Position numbers and translations under genes: made by a program
The notes under the pieces: generated by a model
Seen by the model: the letters and a program-made list of their open reading frames with translations, nothing else
What the model was told of the DNA's origin: nothing
Database searches by the model: none
In this document: one piece after another, positions 52,931 through 64,000 of the stretch
Layout: each line of letters starts with the position of its first letter
Numbering within the stretch: the first letter of the stretch is position 1
From: an uncultured Burkholderiales bacterium
GTDB lineage: Bacteria; Pseudomonadota; Gammaproteobacteria; Burkholderiales; Burkholderiaceae_C
DNA: 64,000 nucleotides
Direction: 5' to 3'
Assembly: GCA_903932865.1 (NCBI GenBank)
Contig: CAIZHQ010000013.1
Span: forward strand, 82,844 to 146,843

Positions 52931-54922
52931 TCAACCGAAAACCTGCCGGCTTTGCCACCAGACCATCACCTGTTCCACCGAAGCTTCGATGGTCAAGGAC
53001 GAGTTGTCCAGTTGCAAGGCATCTTGTGCGGGCTTCAGAGGCGCCACGCTGCGAGACATGTCCCGGGCGTCGCGCGCTTCCAAGTCAGCGCGAAGACTTT
53101 CGATATTAGCCGAAAAACCCTTCAAAATCAATTGCTTATGCCGTCTTTCGGCTCGTTTTGCGGCGCTGGCGGTCAAAAACACCTTCAAAGGGGCATTCGG
53201 AAAGATCACTGTGCCCATGTCGCGGCCGTCGGCCAAAAGGCCTGGCAGTCGCTGAAAGCTGTGCTGCAACTGCACCAGCGCCTCGCGCACGGCGGGCAAA
53301 ACGGAGACTTTGGAGGCGTTCATGCCGCCTTGCTCGCTGCGGATCGCATCGGTCACGTCCACGTTGCTCAGCAGCACCTGCTCGCCTTCAAAGCGCACGG
53401 GCAGGTGGCGGGCCAGCGCCGCAATGGCTGCTTCATCTGCGGCTTCTAGCGTCAGGCCGGCTTGCAAAGCGGCGTGGGCGGTCACGCGGTAGAGCGCGCC
53501 CGAATCGAGGTAGTTGTAGCCCAAAGCAGCGGCCACGCGGCTGGCCAAAGTGCCTTTGCCCGAAGCGGTGGGGCCATCGATGCAAATCACCGGAATGTTG
53601 TGGGCGGCTGTGTACGCCACAGAGAACAAAGCCTCGAAATAGTCTGGGAAGGTCTTGGCCACGCACTTGGGATCTTCGATGCGCACCGGTATCTGGTCGG
53701 CGTTGAAGGCCGCCAGCGAGAAACACATGGCCACACGGTGGTCGTCGTAGGTGTGGATGCTGGCGCTTTGCCACTTTCCGGTGGGCAGAGGGTGGATGGT
53801 GATCCAGTCCGGGCCTTCTTCGACAGTGGCGCCCAGTTTGCGGCTTTCGGTGGCCATGGCCACGATGCGGTCGGTTTCCTTCACGCGCCAGCTGGCGATG
53901 TTGCGCAGTGTGGTGGGGCCATCGGCGTACAGCGCCATCACGGCCAGCGTCATGGCCGCGTCGGGGATGTGGTTGCAGTCGAGCGTGATGCCCTTCAGGG
54001 GCCAAGCGCCACGCTGAATTTCGAGCCAGTTGGGGCCGCTGGTGATTTGGGCACCCATTTGCGCTGCGGCGTCCATGAAGCGGATATCGCCCTGTATGGA
54101 GTCGGCGCCCACGCCTTGAATGCGGATGCCGCTGCCGTTGGCGATGGCCCCCAGCGCAATGAAGTAGCTGGCCGATGACGCATCGGCCTCGACGTGGATG
54201 CTGCCCGGTGACTGGTAACGGCTGCCCGCCGGGATGAAAAAGCTTTCCCAGCCTTGGCGTTCCACCGCAATGCCGTAGCGGGCCAGCAGGTTGAGCGTGA
54301 TCTCGATGTAGGGCTTGCTGATGAGTTCGCCCACCACCTCGATGGTGATGGCGCGGTCTTGGGCCGCCAAGGGTAAGGCCATCAACAAGGCGGTCAAAAA
54401 TTGGCTGGACACATCGCCGCGAACAGGTATGGGCTTATCGAGCCGGAGTGTGGGCTGGCGCACGCGCAGGGGTGGGTAACCGTCGTTCCCCAAGTAGTCG
54501 ATGCTGCAACCGAGTTCGCGCAGGGCGTCCACCAAGTCGCCAATCGGGCGCTCGTGCATGCGGGGCACGCCTTTGAGAGTGAAGTCTCCGCCTTGAACAG
54601 CCAATGCTGCCGTGAGCGGGCGCATCGCCGTGCCCGCGTTGCCCATGAAAAATTCAATCGCTTCGGTGGGCCAAGCGCGGCCACCCAAGCCTGTGATGGT
54701 GACCGTGGTGCCGTCGACCTGCACGCCGCAACCCAGTTGGCGCAGAGCGGCCAGCATGACCCGGGTGTCGTCCGAGTCCAGCAGGTCGTGGACCACGGTC
54801 GTGCCTTGGCACAGCGCCGAGAGCAGCAGGACGCGGTTGGAAATGCTTTTGGAGCCGGGCAGGGTGACAGTGCCGGATGCGCCTTGCAGCGCAGGGATGT
54901 CGAGGAAAGCGGTGGAGAACAT
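52931..54922 (-). CDS. aroA-cmk: Bifunctional EPSP synthase / cytidylate kinase (AroA-Cmk fusion)
   Basis: One 663-residue chain carries two enzymes. Residues ~1-430 are 3-phosphoshikimate 1-carboxyvinyltransferase (penultimate step to chorismate), with [38 protein letters not shown] and [12 protein letters not shown]. Residues ~440-663 are CMP kinase, with the P-loop [26 protein letters not shown] and [10 protein letters not shown]. In E. coli these are separate genes next to rpsA. Similar fusions are annotated in Comamonadaceae. ATG 54922, 4 bp after the tyrA stop, is chosen over the longer open frame to 54988. Confidence 0.96.
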   Translation of the reverse strand: MFSTAFLDIPALQGASGTVTLPGSKSISNRVLLLSALCQGTTVVHDLLDSDDTRVMLAALRQLGCGVQVDGTTVTITGLGGRAWPTEAIEFFMGNAGTAMRPLTAALAVQGGDFTLKGVPRMHERPIGDLVDALRELGCSIDYLGNDGYPPLRVRQPTLRLDKPIPVRGDVSSQFLTALLMALPLAAQDRAITIEVVGELISKPYIEITLNLLARYGIAVERQGWESFFIPAGSRYQSPGSIHVEADASSASYFIALGAIANGSGIRIQGVGADSIQGDIRFMDAAAQMGAQITSGPNWLEIQRGAWPLKGITLDCNHIPDAAMTLAVMALYADGPTTLRNIASWRVKETDRIVAMATESRKLGATVEEGPDWITIHPLPTGKWQSASIHTYDDHRVAMCFSLAAFNADQIPVRIEDPKCVAKTFPDYFEALFSVAYTAAHNIPVICIDGPTASGKGTLASRVAAALGYNYLDSGALYRVTAHAALQAGLTLEAADEAAIAALARHLPVRFEGEQVLLSNVDVTDAIRSEQGGMNASKVSVLPAVREALVQLQHSFQRLPGLLADGRDMGTVIFPNAPLKVFLTASAAKRAERRHKQLILKGFSANIESLRADLEARDARDMSRSVAPLKPAQDALQLDNSSLTIEASVEQVMVWWQSRQVFG

Positions 54923-54926
54923 GAGA

Positions 54927-55823
54927 TCAGTCTTCTGAGGCTTCGTTGCAAGCTTGACCGGCTTGCAGCGTCCAGGCAGAGCGCACATCGCTGGCTTGTT
55001 GAATCAGTTGTTTCAGCGCGGCGGTGTCGCCCTGCTTGAGTGCGTTTTCAAATTGGTCGAGTGCAGTGCGAAAGTGCGCCACTTGGGTGAGGACTTCTGC
55101 TTGATTGGCGCTCAGGATGTCGCGCCACACCGATGCATCGGAGGCGGCAATGCGGGAAAAATCTCGAAAGCCCGGACCTGCCATTTCCAAAAACGTGGAA
55201 CTCTGCGGCTGGGCTGTCAGTGCATTGACGGCGGCAAAGGCCAGCAAATGCGGCAAGTGGCTGACGGCGGCAAAAGTGGCGTCATGTGTCTCCGCTGTCA
55301 TGTGGCTCACATGGCTGCCGATGGCAGTCCAGACTGCGCTTGCTGTTTTGATCTGACCGATGCTGTTTTGGGGTAAGGGCGTGAGAATGGTGCGGCGCGC
55401 TTGGTATAGCGAAGCCTCGGCATGCTCAATGCCTGCGACTTCTTTGCCCGCAATCGGGTGTGAGGGCACCAAGCAATTGAGACGTTCACCCAAGGTGACA
55501 AGTGCCGAGGCGATCACATCGCACTTGGTCGAGCCCACGTCCATCAGCAAGGCGTTGGGGTGCAGTACTTCTCGCATGGCAGCAAAGCTGCTTTGCATGG
55601 CGCCCACTGGAACGGCCAGCAAAACAAGATCTGCGCCTTGCACCGCATCGGCCACGCTGGTGCAGGCGCGGTCAATCACTTGAAGTTCCACCGCACGTTG
55701 ACGGGTTTTTTCAGAGGCGCTGAAGCCGACGATGTGTTGCACAAGACCTGCCTTGCGCAGCGCAAGTGCAAACGAGCCGCCCATCAGGCCGCAGCCAATC
55801 AGGGCCAAGCGTTGGAACTTCAC
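54927..55823 (-). CDS. tyrA: Prephenate dehydrogenase
   Basis: TyrA oxidises prephenate to 4-hydroxyphenylpyruvate for tyrosine. The 298-residue monofunctional protein has the NAD site [31 protein letters not shown] with the substrate His, and a helical dimer domain with [16 protein letters not shown] DFSRIAASD. It has no chorismate mutase part. It lies 18 bp after pheA. Confidence 0.96.
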   Translation of the reverse strand: MKFQRLALIGCGLMGGSFALALRKAGLVQHIVGFSASEKTRQRAVELQVIDRACTSVADAVQGADLVLLAVPVGAMQSSFAAMREVLHPNALLMDVGSTKCDVIASALVTLGERLNCLVPSHPIAGKEVAGIEHAEASLYQARRTILTPLPQNSIGQIKTASAVWTAIGSHVSHMTAETHDATFAAVSHLPHLLAFAAVNALTAQPQSSTFLEMAGPGFRDFSRIAASDASVWRDILSANQAEVLTQVAHFRTALDQFENALKQGDTAALKQLIQQASDVRSAWTLQAGQACNEASED

Positions 55824-55841
55824 TGCGCGCTCACTCGGGGG

Positions 55842-56942
55842 TCATTCAGGAACAGGGTAAGAACCCAGCACCTTGTAAAACGCACACAGGCCCTGCAGCT
55901 CTTGCAAAGCGGCGGCCACATGCGGCTCGCTGATATGCCCTTGCAGGTCGATGTAGAAGTAATACTCCCACTGGCCCGACTTGGCGGGGCGCGACTCGAA
56001 ACGTGTCATGGACACGCCGTTGTTTTTGAGGGGCACCAACAGGTCGTGCACCGCTCCCGGGCGGTTGGGCACCGACACCACCAAGCTGGTGCAGTCCTTG
56101 CCCGATGCCGGTGGCGTGGCCAAAGTCTGCGGCAAAGCGATCACGGCAAAGCGGGTGCGGTTGAAGGCCTCGTCTTGGATGGCGTGGTGCACGATGTGCA
56201 GGCCAAACTGGCTGGCTGCGCGCTCACTGGCCAGCGCGGCCCAGGCTGGGTTGGTGGCCGCCAAACGGGCCCCTTCGGCGTTGCTTGACACCGCTCGCCG
56301 CTCCACATGCGGCAAGTGTTTGGACAGCCAGCCTTGGCATTGGGCCAAGGCTTGCGGGTGGGCCATCACCACCTCGATGCCTGCATCGGAGTTGAGTTGG
56401 CGCAGCAAATTGAAGCGCACTTGCAGGCTGACTTCGCCCACCACATGGACGGGAGAGCGCAAGAACAAATCGAGCGAACGAGCGACCACGCCCTCGGTGG
56501 AGTTTTCCATGCCCACCACGCCATATTGGGCGGAGCCCGCAGCGGTGGCATGGAAGACTTCGTCGAAGTTGGCGCAGTAAATCAGGTTGGCGGCGCTGCC
56601 AAAAAATTCAATCGCCGCTTGTTCACAAAACGTGCCCTGAGGGCCCAGGACAGCCACGCGTTGGGGGGCTTCAAGCGCCAGACAAGCCGACATGATTTCT
56701 CGCCAGATGGAGGCGATGTGCTCGTTTTTCAGCGGGCCGGGGTTGGCCTGGGTGATCTTGTCGATGACTTGCGCCACGCGGTCAGGGCGAAAGAACGGCG
56801 AGCCTTCAGCGCGTTTGATTTCCCCCACTTGTTCGGCCACATGGGCGCGTTGGTTCAGCAGGCTCAGCAGCTGTTTGTCCAGCGCGTCAATCTGCACACG
56901 CAAAGCGCCCAGGGCGTCCGACTGAATGGGTGGTTGGCTCAT
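55842..56942 (-). CDS. pheA: Chorismate mutase / prephenate dehydratase (P-protein)
   Basis: PheA converts chorismate to phenylpyruvate. The 366-residue chain has an AroQ mutase domain (about 8-95, DALDKQLLSLLNQRA), the dehydratase domain with AVLGPQGTFCEQAA and YGVVGMENSTEGVV, and a C-terminal ACT domain with TRFESRPAKSGQWEYYFYID where phenylalanine would bind for feedback. It lies 36 bp after serC. Confidence 0.97.
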   Translation of the reverse strand: MSQPPIQSDALGALRVQIDALDKQLLSLLNQRAHVAEQVGEIKRAEGSPFFRPDRVAQVIDKITQANPGPLKNEHIASIWREIMSACLALEAPQRVAVLGPQGTFCEQAAIEFFGSAANLIYCANFDEVFHATAAGSAQYGVVGMENSTEGVVARSLDLFLRSPVHVVGEVSLQVRFNLLRQLNSDAGIEVVMAHPQALAQCQGWLSKHLPHVERRAVSSNAEGARLAATNPAWAALASERAASQFGLHIVHHAIQDEAFNRTRFAVIALPQTLATPPASGKDCTSLVVSVPNRPGAVHDLLVPLKNNGVSMTRFESRPAKSGQWEYYFYIDLQGHISEPHVAAALQELQGLCAFYKVLGSYPVPE

Positions 56943-56978
56943 GTCTCGTTTTCTTTCTAACGGCCTGGTGGAGGGACT

Positions 56979-58085
56979 TCAGGCCTGTGTTTTTTCAAAT
57001 TCACGCATGTAGGCCACCAGCGCCTGCACCCCTTCGAGGGGCATGGCGTTGTAAATGCTGGCCCGCATGCCACCCACTGACTTGTGGCCTTTGAGTTGCA
57101 GCAAATTGGCGGCTTTGGCCCCGGCCAAAAAGGCCTCGTTGCGCGATTCGTCGCGCAGGAAAAAGGGCACGTTCATGCGCGAGCGGCAATTCTTGGCAAC
57201 ACGGTTTTCAAACAGGCTGGAGCTGTCCAGAAAGTCGTACAGCAGCTGCGCTTTGGTGATGTTGCGTTGTTCCATGGCTGCAATCCCGCCATGTTTTTTG
57301 AGCCACTGGAACACCAGCCCCGCAATGTAGATGCTGTAAGTGGGTGGCGTGTTGTACATCGACTGGTGGTCAGCCACCAGCTTGTAATCAAATGCGCTGG
57401 GGCAATGCGGCAGGGCACGGCCGATCAGGTCCTCGCGCACGATGACCAAAGTCAGTCCTGCGGGCCCCAGGTTCTTTTGCGCGCCACCAAAGGCCAGGCC
57501 TACACGGGACCAATCGACCGAGCGCGAGGCGACGTGGGATGAAAAATCCACCACCAAGGGTGCATCGCTGCCCAAAGCTTTGATGTCCGGCAGTTCGTGA
57601 AACTCGACACCGTGAATGGTTTCATTGCTGCAAATGTGCACATACTGGCTGTCAGCGCCAATCTGCCAAGTGGCGGGCGCGGGCAGGCTGGTGAAACCAT
57701 CCGCCTCGCTGCTTGCCGCCACACGGGCCGTGCCGTATTTGGCCGCTTCTTTCAGTGACTTTTGGCTCCAGCTGCCCGTGAGCACAAAGTCCATGGCCCC
57801 GCCTTGCGACAGGTTCAGGGGAACGATGGCGTTCTCGGCCAGACCACCGCCTTGCATGAACAGAATTTTGAAATGGGCGGGCACGGCCAGTAGCTCGCGC
57901 AGGTCAGACTCGGCTTGCTCGTAGATGCTGATGAATTCCCTGCCACGGTGGCTCATCTCCATCACGCTCATGCCAGAGGCGCGGCCTTGTGCATCGTGCC
58001 AGTCCAGCATCTGGGCTGCGGCTTGCTGCAACACGGCCTCAGGCATGACGGCGGGACCCGCCGAGAAGTTGTAGGCGCGCCCCAT
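56979..58085 (-). CDS. serC: Phosphoserine aminotransferase
   Basis: SerC makes 3-phosphoserine, and acts in B6 synthesis upstream of PdxJ (27591). The 368-residue PLP enzyme opens [15 protein letters not shown], has [10 protein letters not shown] and the PLP Lys in [12 protein letters not shown], and ends [19 protein letters not shown] 58085 is 3 bp after the gyrA stop; a GTG one codon earlier is possible. Confidence 0.97.
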   Translation of the reverse strand: MGRAYNFSAGPAVMPEAVLQQAAAQMLDWHDAQGRASGMSVMEMSHRGREFISIYEQAESDLRELLAVPAHFKILFMQGGGLAENAIVPLNLSQGGAMDFVLTGSWSQKSLKEAAKYGTARVAASSEADGFTSLPAPATWQIGADSQYVHICSNETIHGVEFHELPDIKALGSDAPLVVDFSSHVASRSVDWSRVGLAFGGAQKNLGPAGLTLVIVREDLIGRALPHCPSAFDYKLVADHQSMYNTPPTYSIYIAGLVFQWLKKHGGIAAMEQRNITKAQLLYDFLDSSSLFENRVAKNCRSRMNVPFFLRDESRNEAFLAGAKAANLLQLKGHKSVGGMRASIYNAMPLEGVQALVAYMREFEKTQA

Positions 58086-58088
58086 CAC

Positions 58089-60749
<2,661 letters not shown>

Positions 60750-60786
60750 ATATAGAGAGGCAAAAGTGGCGCGGTGAAAACCGTCC

Positions 60787-60815
60787 ATTTTAGGTGCAAG
60801 CGGCTGTCGCGTCCA
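60787..60815 (-). promoter_or_regulatory. gyrA promoter
   Basis: Minus strand TGGACG (60815-60810) and TAAAAT (60792-60787) with an ideal 17-bp spacer; four and five of six consensus positions match. The predicted start is about 30 nt before the gyrA ATG. Confidence 0.65.
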
Positions 60816-60865
60816 TGCAACATTTGTCATCCAAATGTGTTCACCTTTGGCTGTCTGTGAGGCAT

Positions 60866-60897
60866 TTGACCGAGCTCGCCGCTGTCTATGGCACAAT
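60866..60897 (+). promoter_or_regulatory. Candidate promoter of the ompA-like gene
   Basis: TTGACC at 60866-60871 is a good -35, but the nearest -10-like hexamers (TATGGC at 15 bp, CACAAT at 20 bp) are off spacing or weak. The true start lies probably near 60900. Confidence 0.35.
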
Positions 60898-60981
60898 AAA
60901 ACGCAACGCAGCAGGTGACGGTCATCTGCAGCGTCTTTTTTTCGCAGCCTGTCTGCGGCTTTATCCCTCAAGAGGAAGACC

Positions 60982-61674
60982 ATGAAAAAATTGAACAAAT
61001 TGGCGATGCTGTTGGCCTCAGCGGCGCTCGCATCGGCTGCTGGTGCTCAAACCATCGACAACTGGCGCAACGGCACAGGCGACTTGGTCTGGAAAAACGG
61101 CACCAACGAACTGTGCTGGCGTGATGCCAACTGGACACCTGCCACTGCAGCCGCCGGTTGCGACGGCGCGATTGTCTCCAAGCCTGCCGCACCAGCACCA
61201 GCTGCTGCTCCAGCAGCCCGTCCTGCCGCTCCAGCTGCAGCTGCTCCTGCAGCAGCACCCGCACCCGCACCTGCCGCTGCAGCCCCACGTCCAGCAGCGC
61301 CTCCACCAGCTGCGGCCACCAAAGTCACCTACGCTGCTGACGCTTTCTTCGACTTCGACAAGTCGGTCCTGAAGGCCGAAGGCAAAGCCAAGCTCGACGA
61401 CCTGGTTGGCAAAGTCAAAGGCATCAACCTGGAAGTCATCATTGCCGTGGGTCACACCGACTCCGTGGGCTCTGATGCTTACAACCAGAAGCTGTCGGTC
61501 AAGCGTGCTGACTCTGTGAAGGCCTATTTGGTGTCCAAGGGCATCGAAAAGAACCGCGTCTACACCGAAGGCAAAGGCGAGAAGCAGCCTGTGGCTGACA
61601 ACAAGACAGCAGCCGGCCGTTCCAAGAACCGCCGCGTTGAAATCGAAGTGGTCGGTACACGCCCCAACAAGTAA
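60982..61674 (+). CDS. OmpA family protein with Ala/Pro-rich linker
   Basis: The 230-residue protein has a signal peptide (about 1-22, ending ASAAGA), a short N-terminal region with [13 protein letters not shown] and two cysteines, an Ala/Pro-rich linker (about 70-112) and a C-terminal OmpA-like peptidoglycan-binding domain with [33 protein letters not shown] and [10 protein letters not shown]. There is no eight-stranded barrel, so it is likely a periplasmic or surface-tethered peptidoglycan binder. AAGAGGAAG precedes ATG 60982. It is followed by a terminator and is probably monocistronic and highly expressed. Confidence 0.93.
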   Translation: MKKLNKLAMLLASAALASAAGAQTIDNWRNGTGDLVWKNGTNELCWRDANWTPATAAAGCDGAIVSKPAAPAPAAAPAARPAAPAAAAPAAAPAPAPAAAAPRPAAPPPAAATKVTYAADAFFDFDKSVLKAEGKAKLDDLVGKVKGINLEVIIAVGHTDSVGSDAYNQKLSVKRADSVKAYLVSKGIEKNRVYTEGKGEKQPVADNKTAAGRSKNRRVEIEVVGTRPNK

Positions 61675-61692
61675 TCCTTCGCGGATCACGCC

Positions 61693-61719
61693 AAAAGCCC
61701 CAGCAATGGGGCTTTTTTT
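61693..61719 (+). terminator. Intrinsic terminator after the ompA-like gene
   Basis: AAAAGCCCC/GGGGCTTTT with a 6-nt loop and a T7 run, 19 bp after the stop. Confidence 0.92.
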
Positions 61720-61765
61720 CGTCTGTCCTTCATGACGCACAGCCGTTCGCCGACAATCAGACCCC

Positions 61766-62476
61766 ATGACTACAAGCCATTCCAACGTCGATCCGGCCGA
61801 GCTGGCCAAATTTTCAGATCTGGCCCATCGCTGGTGGGACCCTGAAAGCGAGTTTCGCCCCCTGCACCAGATCAACCCGCTGCGCCTCGAGTGGATCAAC
61901 AGCCTGGTGCCCTTGAAGGGCTTGAGTGTGGTGGACATCGGTTGCGGCGGCGGCATTTTGGCGGATGCCATGGCGCGCAAGGGTGCGCAAGTGCTGGGCG
62001 TGGACTTGGCCACCAAATCCCTCAAAGTGGCCCAGTTGCATGCCCTCGAAGCGGGCACGCAAGGGGTGCGTTACCGCGAAGTCAGCGCCGAGGCACTGGC
62101 CGCAGAACAGCCCGAGCAGTTCGATGTGGTCACCTGCATGGAAATGCTGGAACACGTGCCAGACCCCTCGGCCGTCGTGAAAGCCTGTGCTCAATTGGTC
62201 AAACCCGGCGGCTGGGTGTTCTTTTCCACACTCAACCGCAACCCCAAGTCCTTTTTGTTTGCCATCGTCGGGGCGGAATACATCCTGAATTTGTTGCCTA
62301 AAGGCACGCACGAATTTGCCCGTTTGATCAAACCCAGCGAGTTGACGACCTGGGCGCGCGAAGCCGGGCTGGACGCCCAAGGCTTCAAGGGCATGGAATA
62401 CAACCCTTTCACGAAGCGGTATTGGCTCAGCCAAGACACCAGCGTGAACTATTTGCTCGCCTGCCGGAAAGCCTGA
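61766..62476 (+). CDS. ubiG: Ubiquinone biosynthesis O-methyltransferase
   Basis: UbiG does both O-methylations in ubiquinone synthesis. The 236-residue class I methyltransferase has [29 protein letters not shown] in pattern at its start (UbiG-specific), SAM motif [17 protein letters not shown], and [13 protein letters not shown] and [12 protein letters not shown] later. It precedes gph by 2 bp, a pairing that is common in proteobacteria. Confidence 0.96.
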   Translation: MTTSHSNVDPAELAKFSDLAHRWWDPESEFRPLHQINPLRLEWINSLVPLKGLSVVDIGCGGGILADAMARKGAQVLGVDLATKSLKVAQLHALEAGTQGVRYREVSAEALAAEQPEQFDVVTCMEMLEHVPDPSAVVKACAQLVKPGGWVFFSTLNRNPKSFLFAIVGAEYILNLLPKGTHEFARLIKPSELTTWAREAGLDAQGFKGMEYNPFTKRYWLSQDTSVNYLLACRKA

Positions 62477-62478
62477 CC

Positions 62479-63144
62479 ATGTTCCAGAACGTACAAGCGG
62501 TTTTGTTTGACCTGGACGGCACCTTGATCGACAGCGCCCCGGATTTGGGTGCAGCAGCGGACAAAATGCGAGTCGACCGTGGCATGCCTTCTTTGCCTCT
62601 GGACCATTACCGCCACATGGCCGGCGCTGGTGCCCGGGGCATGCTGGGCATTGCTTTTGGCATGACGCCCGAGCACCCCGACTTCGAGGCCATGAAAGAA
62701 GAATTTTTTGTCACCTACGAAAACTGCATGACCGAGCGCACCCGCATCTTCGACGGTGTGGTGGACATGATCGAGCGACTCGTGGCCCTGGGCCTGCCCT
62801 GGGGCGTGGTGACCAACAAATCCAGCCGATTCACCGATCCGCTGACCGCAGCCATGCCTTTGTTTGCCACAGCCGGCGCCATCGTCAGCGGCAACACCAC
62901 ACCCCACGCCAAGCCGCACCCTGAGCCTTTGTTTGAGGCCGCGCGGCGTTTGTCGATTGACCCTGCGCGTTGTGTGTATGTGGGTGACGACGAGCGCGAC
63001 ATCGTCGCAGGCTTAGCCGCAGGCATGGGCACGGTGGCCGCCACCTACGGTTATTTGGGGCAACAGACCGATATTTCGCGCTGGAATGCCCATTTGCACA
63101 TTGATTCACCGATGGACCTCTTGAAATTCCTCCAGAGCGCCTAA
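62479..63144 (+). CDS. gph: Phosphoglycolate phosphatase (HAD family)
   Basis: The 221-residue HAD phosphatase has motif I FDLDGTLIDS (Asp11, Asp13), VTNKSS (motif II), KPHPEP (motif III) and VGDDERD (motif IV). With ubiG directly upstream this fits Gph, which removes 2-phosphoglycolate; some members act on MurNAc-6-P instead (MupP), which cannot be excluded. ATG 62479 is used; the longer frame reads into ubiG. Confidence 0.9.
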   Translation: MFQNVQAVLFDLDGTLIDSAPDLGAAADKMRVDRGMPSLPLDHYRHMAGAGARGMLGIAFGMTPEHPDFEAMKEEFFVTYENCMTERTRIFDGVVDMIERLVALGLPWGVVTNKSSRFTDPLTAAMPLFATAGAIVSGNTTPHAKPHPEPLFEAARRLSIDPARCVYVGDDERDIVAGLAAGMGTVAATYGYLGQQTDISRWNAHLHIDSPMDLLKFLQSA

Positions 63145-63147
63145 AAT
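63121..63147 (+). promoter_or_regulatory. Candidate ssrA promoter
   Basis: TTGAAA (63121-63126) and TAAAAT (63142-63147), five of six matches each, though the 15-bp spacer is short. The -10 ends 10 bp before the mature tmRNA 5' end, and the pair lies at the end of gph. Confidence 0.55.
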
Positions 63148-63157
63148 AGGTCACTCA

Positions 63158-63546
63158 GGGGCTGCACTGGTTTCGACATGGGTTCGGACGCGTGGCAGGG
63201 CATGTCGAGGTTCTGATCCTCGTTAATCTTCGGAAAAAAAACTAACTGCAAACGACGAACGTTTCGCACTCGCTGCTTAATCCAGCGAGCCTTGCAACAG
63301 TTGGCCGATAGGCTGGGTCAGGGTGATGAGGGGGTTAAACCCCTCAAAGTCCAGGCTGCAAGGTAAAACATATGGGCTGGCACCACCTCGGGTACCTTGA
63401 GGTGGTGTGAGAAAAAAGGGTGCTGGCTGGGTGTTCAGCGTGTCGCTGCGCGGTTCATTTGGCGAGACACAAATCAGACGACTACACATGTAGAACTGTA
63501 CGAAAAAGACTTATGGACGGGGGTTCAAATCCCCCCAGCTCCACCA
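63158..63546 (+). ncRNA. ssrA: Transfer-messenger RNA (tmRNA)
   Basis: tmRNA frees stalled ribosomes. The 5' end GGGGCTG pairs with CAGCTCC before the ACCA 3' end (7 bp, one G-U), and the T arm GGGTTCAAATCCC is intact. The 5' end shows GGTTTCGAC, as in tmRNA generally. The tag frame at 63248-63280 reads ANDERFALAA then TAA; this tag end (ALAA) is the standard proteolysis signal, and ANDERFALAA is typical of betaproteobacteria. Pseudoknot regions follow, for example the GGCTGG and CACCTCGGGTACCTTGAGGTG stem at about 63384-63407. Length about 389 nt. Confidence 0.97.
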
Positions 63547-63551
63547 TACAC

Positions 63552-63586
63552 GGGGGACAGATTTTCTCTGTCCCCCTTTTTCTTTC
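63552..63586 (+). terminator. Intrinsic terminator of ssrA
   Basis: Perfect 10-bp stem GGGGGACAGA/TCTGTCCCCC with loop TTTTC, followed by TTTTTCTTTC. Confidence 0.95.
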
Positions 63587-64000
63587 CCGGATGGCCCTGT
63601 TTCTGCGGGCTTCGGCGTCTTTCCTTGTGGACGCAGTGGGTCAGATTTTCCTGGTTCTGGTCCTGAGATCCTGAATTTCTCTCTTTTTTCTCTCCCGGCT
63701 TGTGGACGTGTCCATGAGCTGAGCCCAATATTCATGCGGGTTTCAGGGGTTGGGTTGGACCTTGTCGTTGCATGAGCATGAGGGATGTGAACTTGGCAGA
63801 ATCAACTTCATGCCGCAAGGGGATGTAGGACTGAAAAAGAGCTGAGCGACAACAGTCGGCCATGAGCGGTCAGCCGTGATCATTCCCGATTGCAGTCATT
63901 CGCACAGCACATTGATCCGCTGTGGATGTTGGGGTGAGTCTAAGCTTCATACATGAACCAGCCTAATGTTAGCCTTATTTAATTAATATTTAATTTAATA
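63587..64000. other. Non-coding end of window after ssrA
   Basis: About 410 bp with no gene that I can support: open frames are short and lack start signals or similarity. The last ~50 bases become very AT-rich (runs of TTAATTAATA type), unlike the rest. No integrase or copy of the tmRNA 3' end is visible inside the window, but the next sequence could be the start of an island, as ssrA 3' ends are frequent integration sites. Confidence 0.6.

Noticed and set aside
61190..61320. DNA repeat array of GCA/CCA-type triplets
   Set aside because: It is the codon pattern of the Ala/Pro linker in the OmpA-like protein, not a separate element.
63517..63546. A tRNA gene ending in CCACCA
   Set aside because: The T arm and acceptor end belong to the tmRNA.

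Overview
The window is a chromosomal segment of a betaproteobacterium of the order Burkholderiales, most likely family Comamonadaceae (a Limnohabitans/Rhodoferax-like freshwater lineage is a reasonable guess, not proven). This rests on gene order (hemC-hemD-hemX-hemY; yceD-rpmF-plsX-fabHDG-acpP-fabF; lepA-lepB-rnc-era-recO-pdxJ-acpS-nagZ; leuCDB; fimV-truA-trpFBA-accD; gyrA-serC-pheA-tyrA-aroA/cmk-rpsA-ihfB-lapAB), on the fused aroA-cmk gene, and on the tmRNA tag ANDERFALAA. Base composition is moderately GC-rich by eye, and coding density is high on both strands. No transposase, integrase, CRISPR array, rRNA or tRNA gene was seen; the only RNA gene recognised with certainty is ssrA (tmRNA).

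Layout. 1-5.2 kb: 3' end of hrpA, then the haem branch hemC-hemD-hemX-hemY on +, closed by a bidirectional terminator. 5.2-8.3 kb: rne on -, preceded by a structured leader of about 590 nt that reaches back to the divergent rluC. 8.9-11.9 kb: rluC, a HAD phosphatase, a small Rieske protein and sppA on +. 11.95-13.4 kb: a tetrapyrrole-methylase-family methyltransferase and yceF on -. 13.4-19.7 kb: the yceD-rpmF-plsX-fab cluster on +, that is, ribosomal protein L32 plus the core of type II fatty-acid synthesis. 19.8-21.8 kb: a small membrane protein and the periplasmic protease mucD, without the rpoE-rseA-rseB genes that relatives carry here. 21.8-22.3 kb: a non-coding region with DnaA-box-like motifs and a candidate small RNA. 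22.3-30.2 kb: lepA to nagZ on +, mostly coupled by 4-bp overlaps.

30.3-40.3 kb: lysS and a LON-domain protein on -, yggT on +, then accD, trpA, trpB, trpF, truA, fimV and asd on -. 40.3-45.7 kb: an accessory block placed between asd and leuB. It holds a cysteine-free periplasmic sulfite-oxidase-fold protein coupled to a hybrid histidine kinase, a GNAT acetyltransferase, a beta-class GST, an OsmC peroxidase, a DUF2789 protein and an unrecognised protein. 45.7-48.9 kb: leuB, leuD, leuC on -. 49-61 kb: lapB, lapA, ihfB, rpsA, aroA/cmk, tyrA, pheA, serC and gyrA on -, linking aromatic amino-acid and serine synthesis with DNA and ribosome functions. 61-63.5 kb: ompA-like gene, ubiG, gph and ssrA on +. 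The last ~400 bp hold no gene that I can see.

Most of the window is housekeeping. The parts that look least ordinary are the leuB-asd accessory block with its sensor pair, the lepA upstream region, the missing rpoE module and the rne leader.
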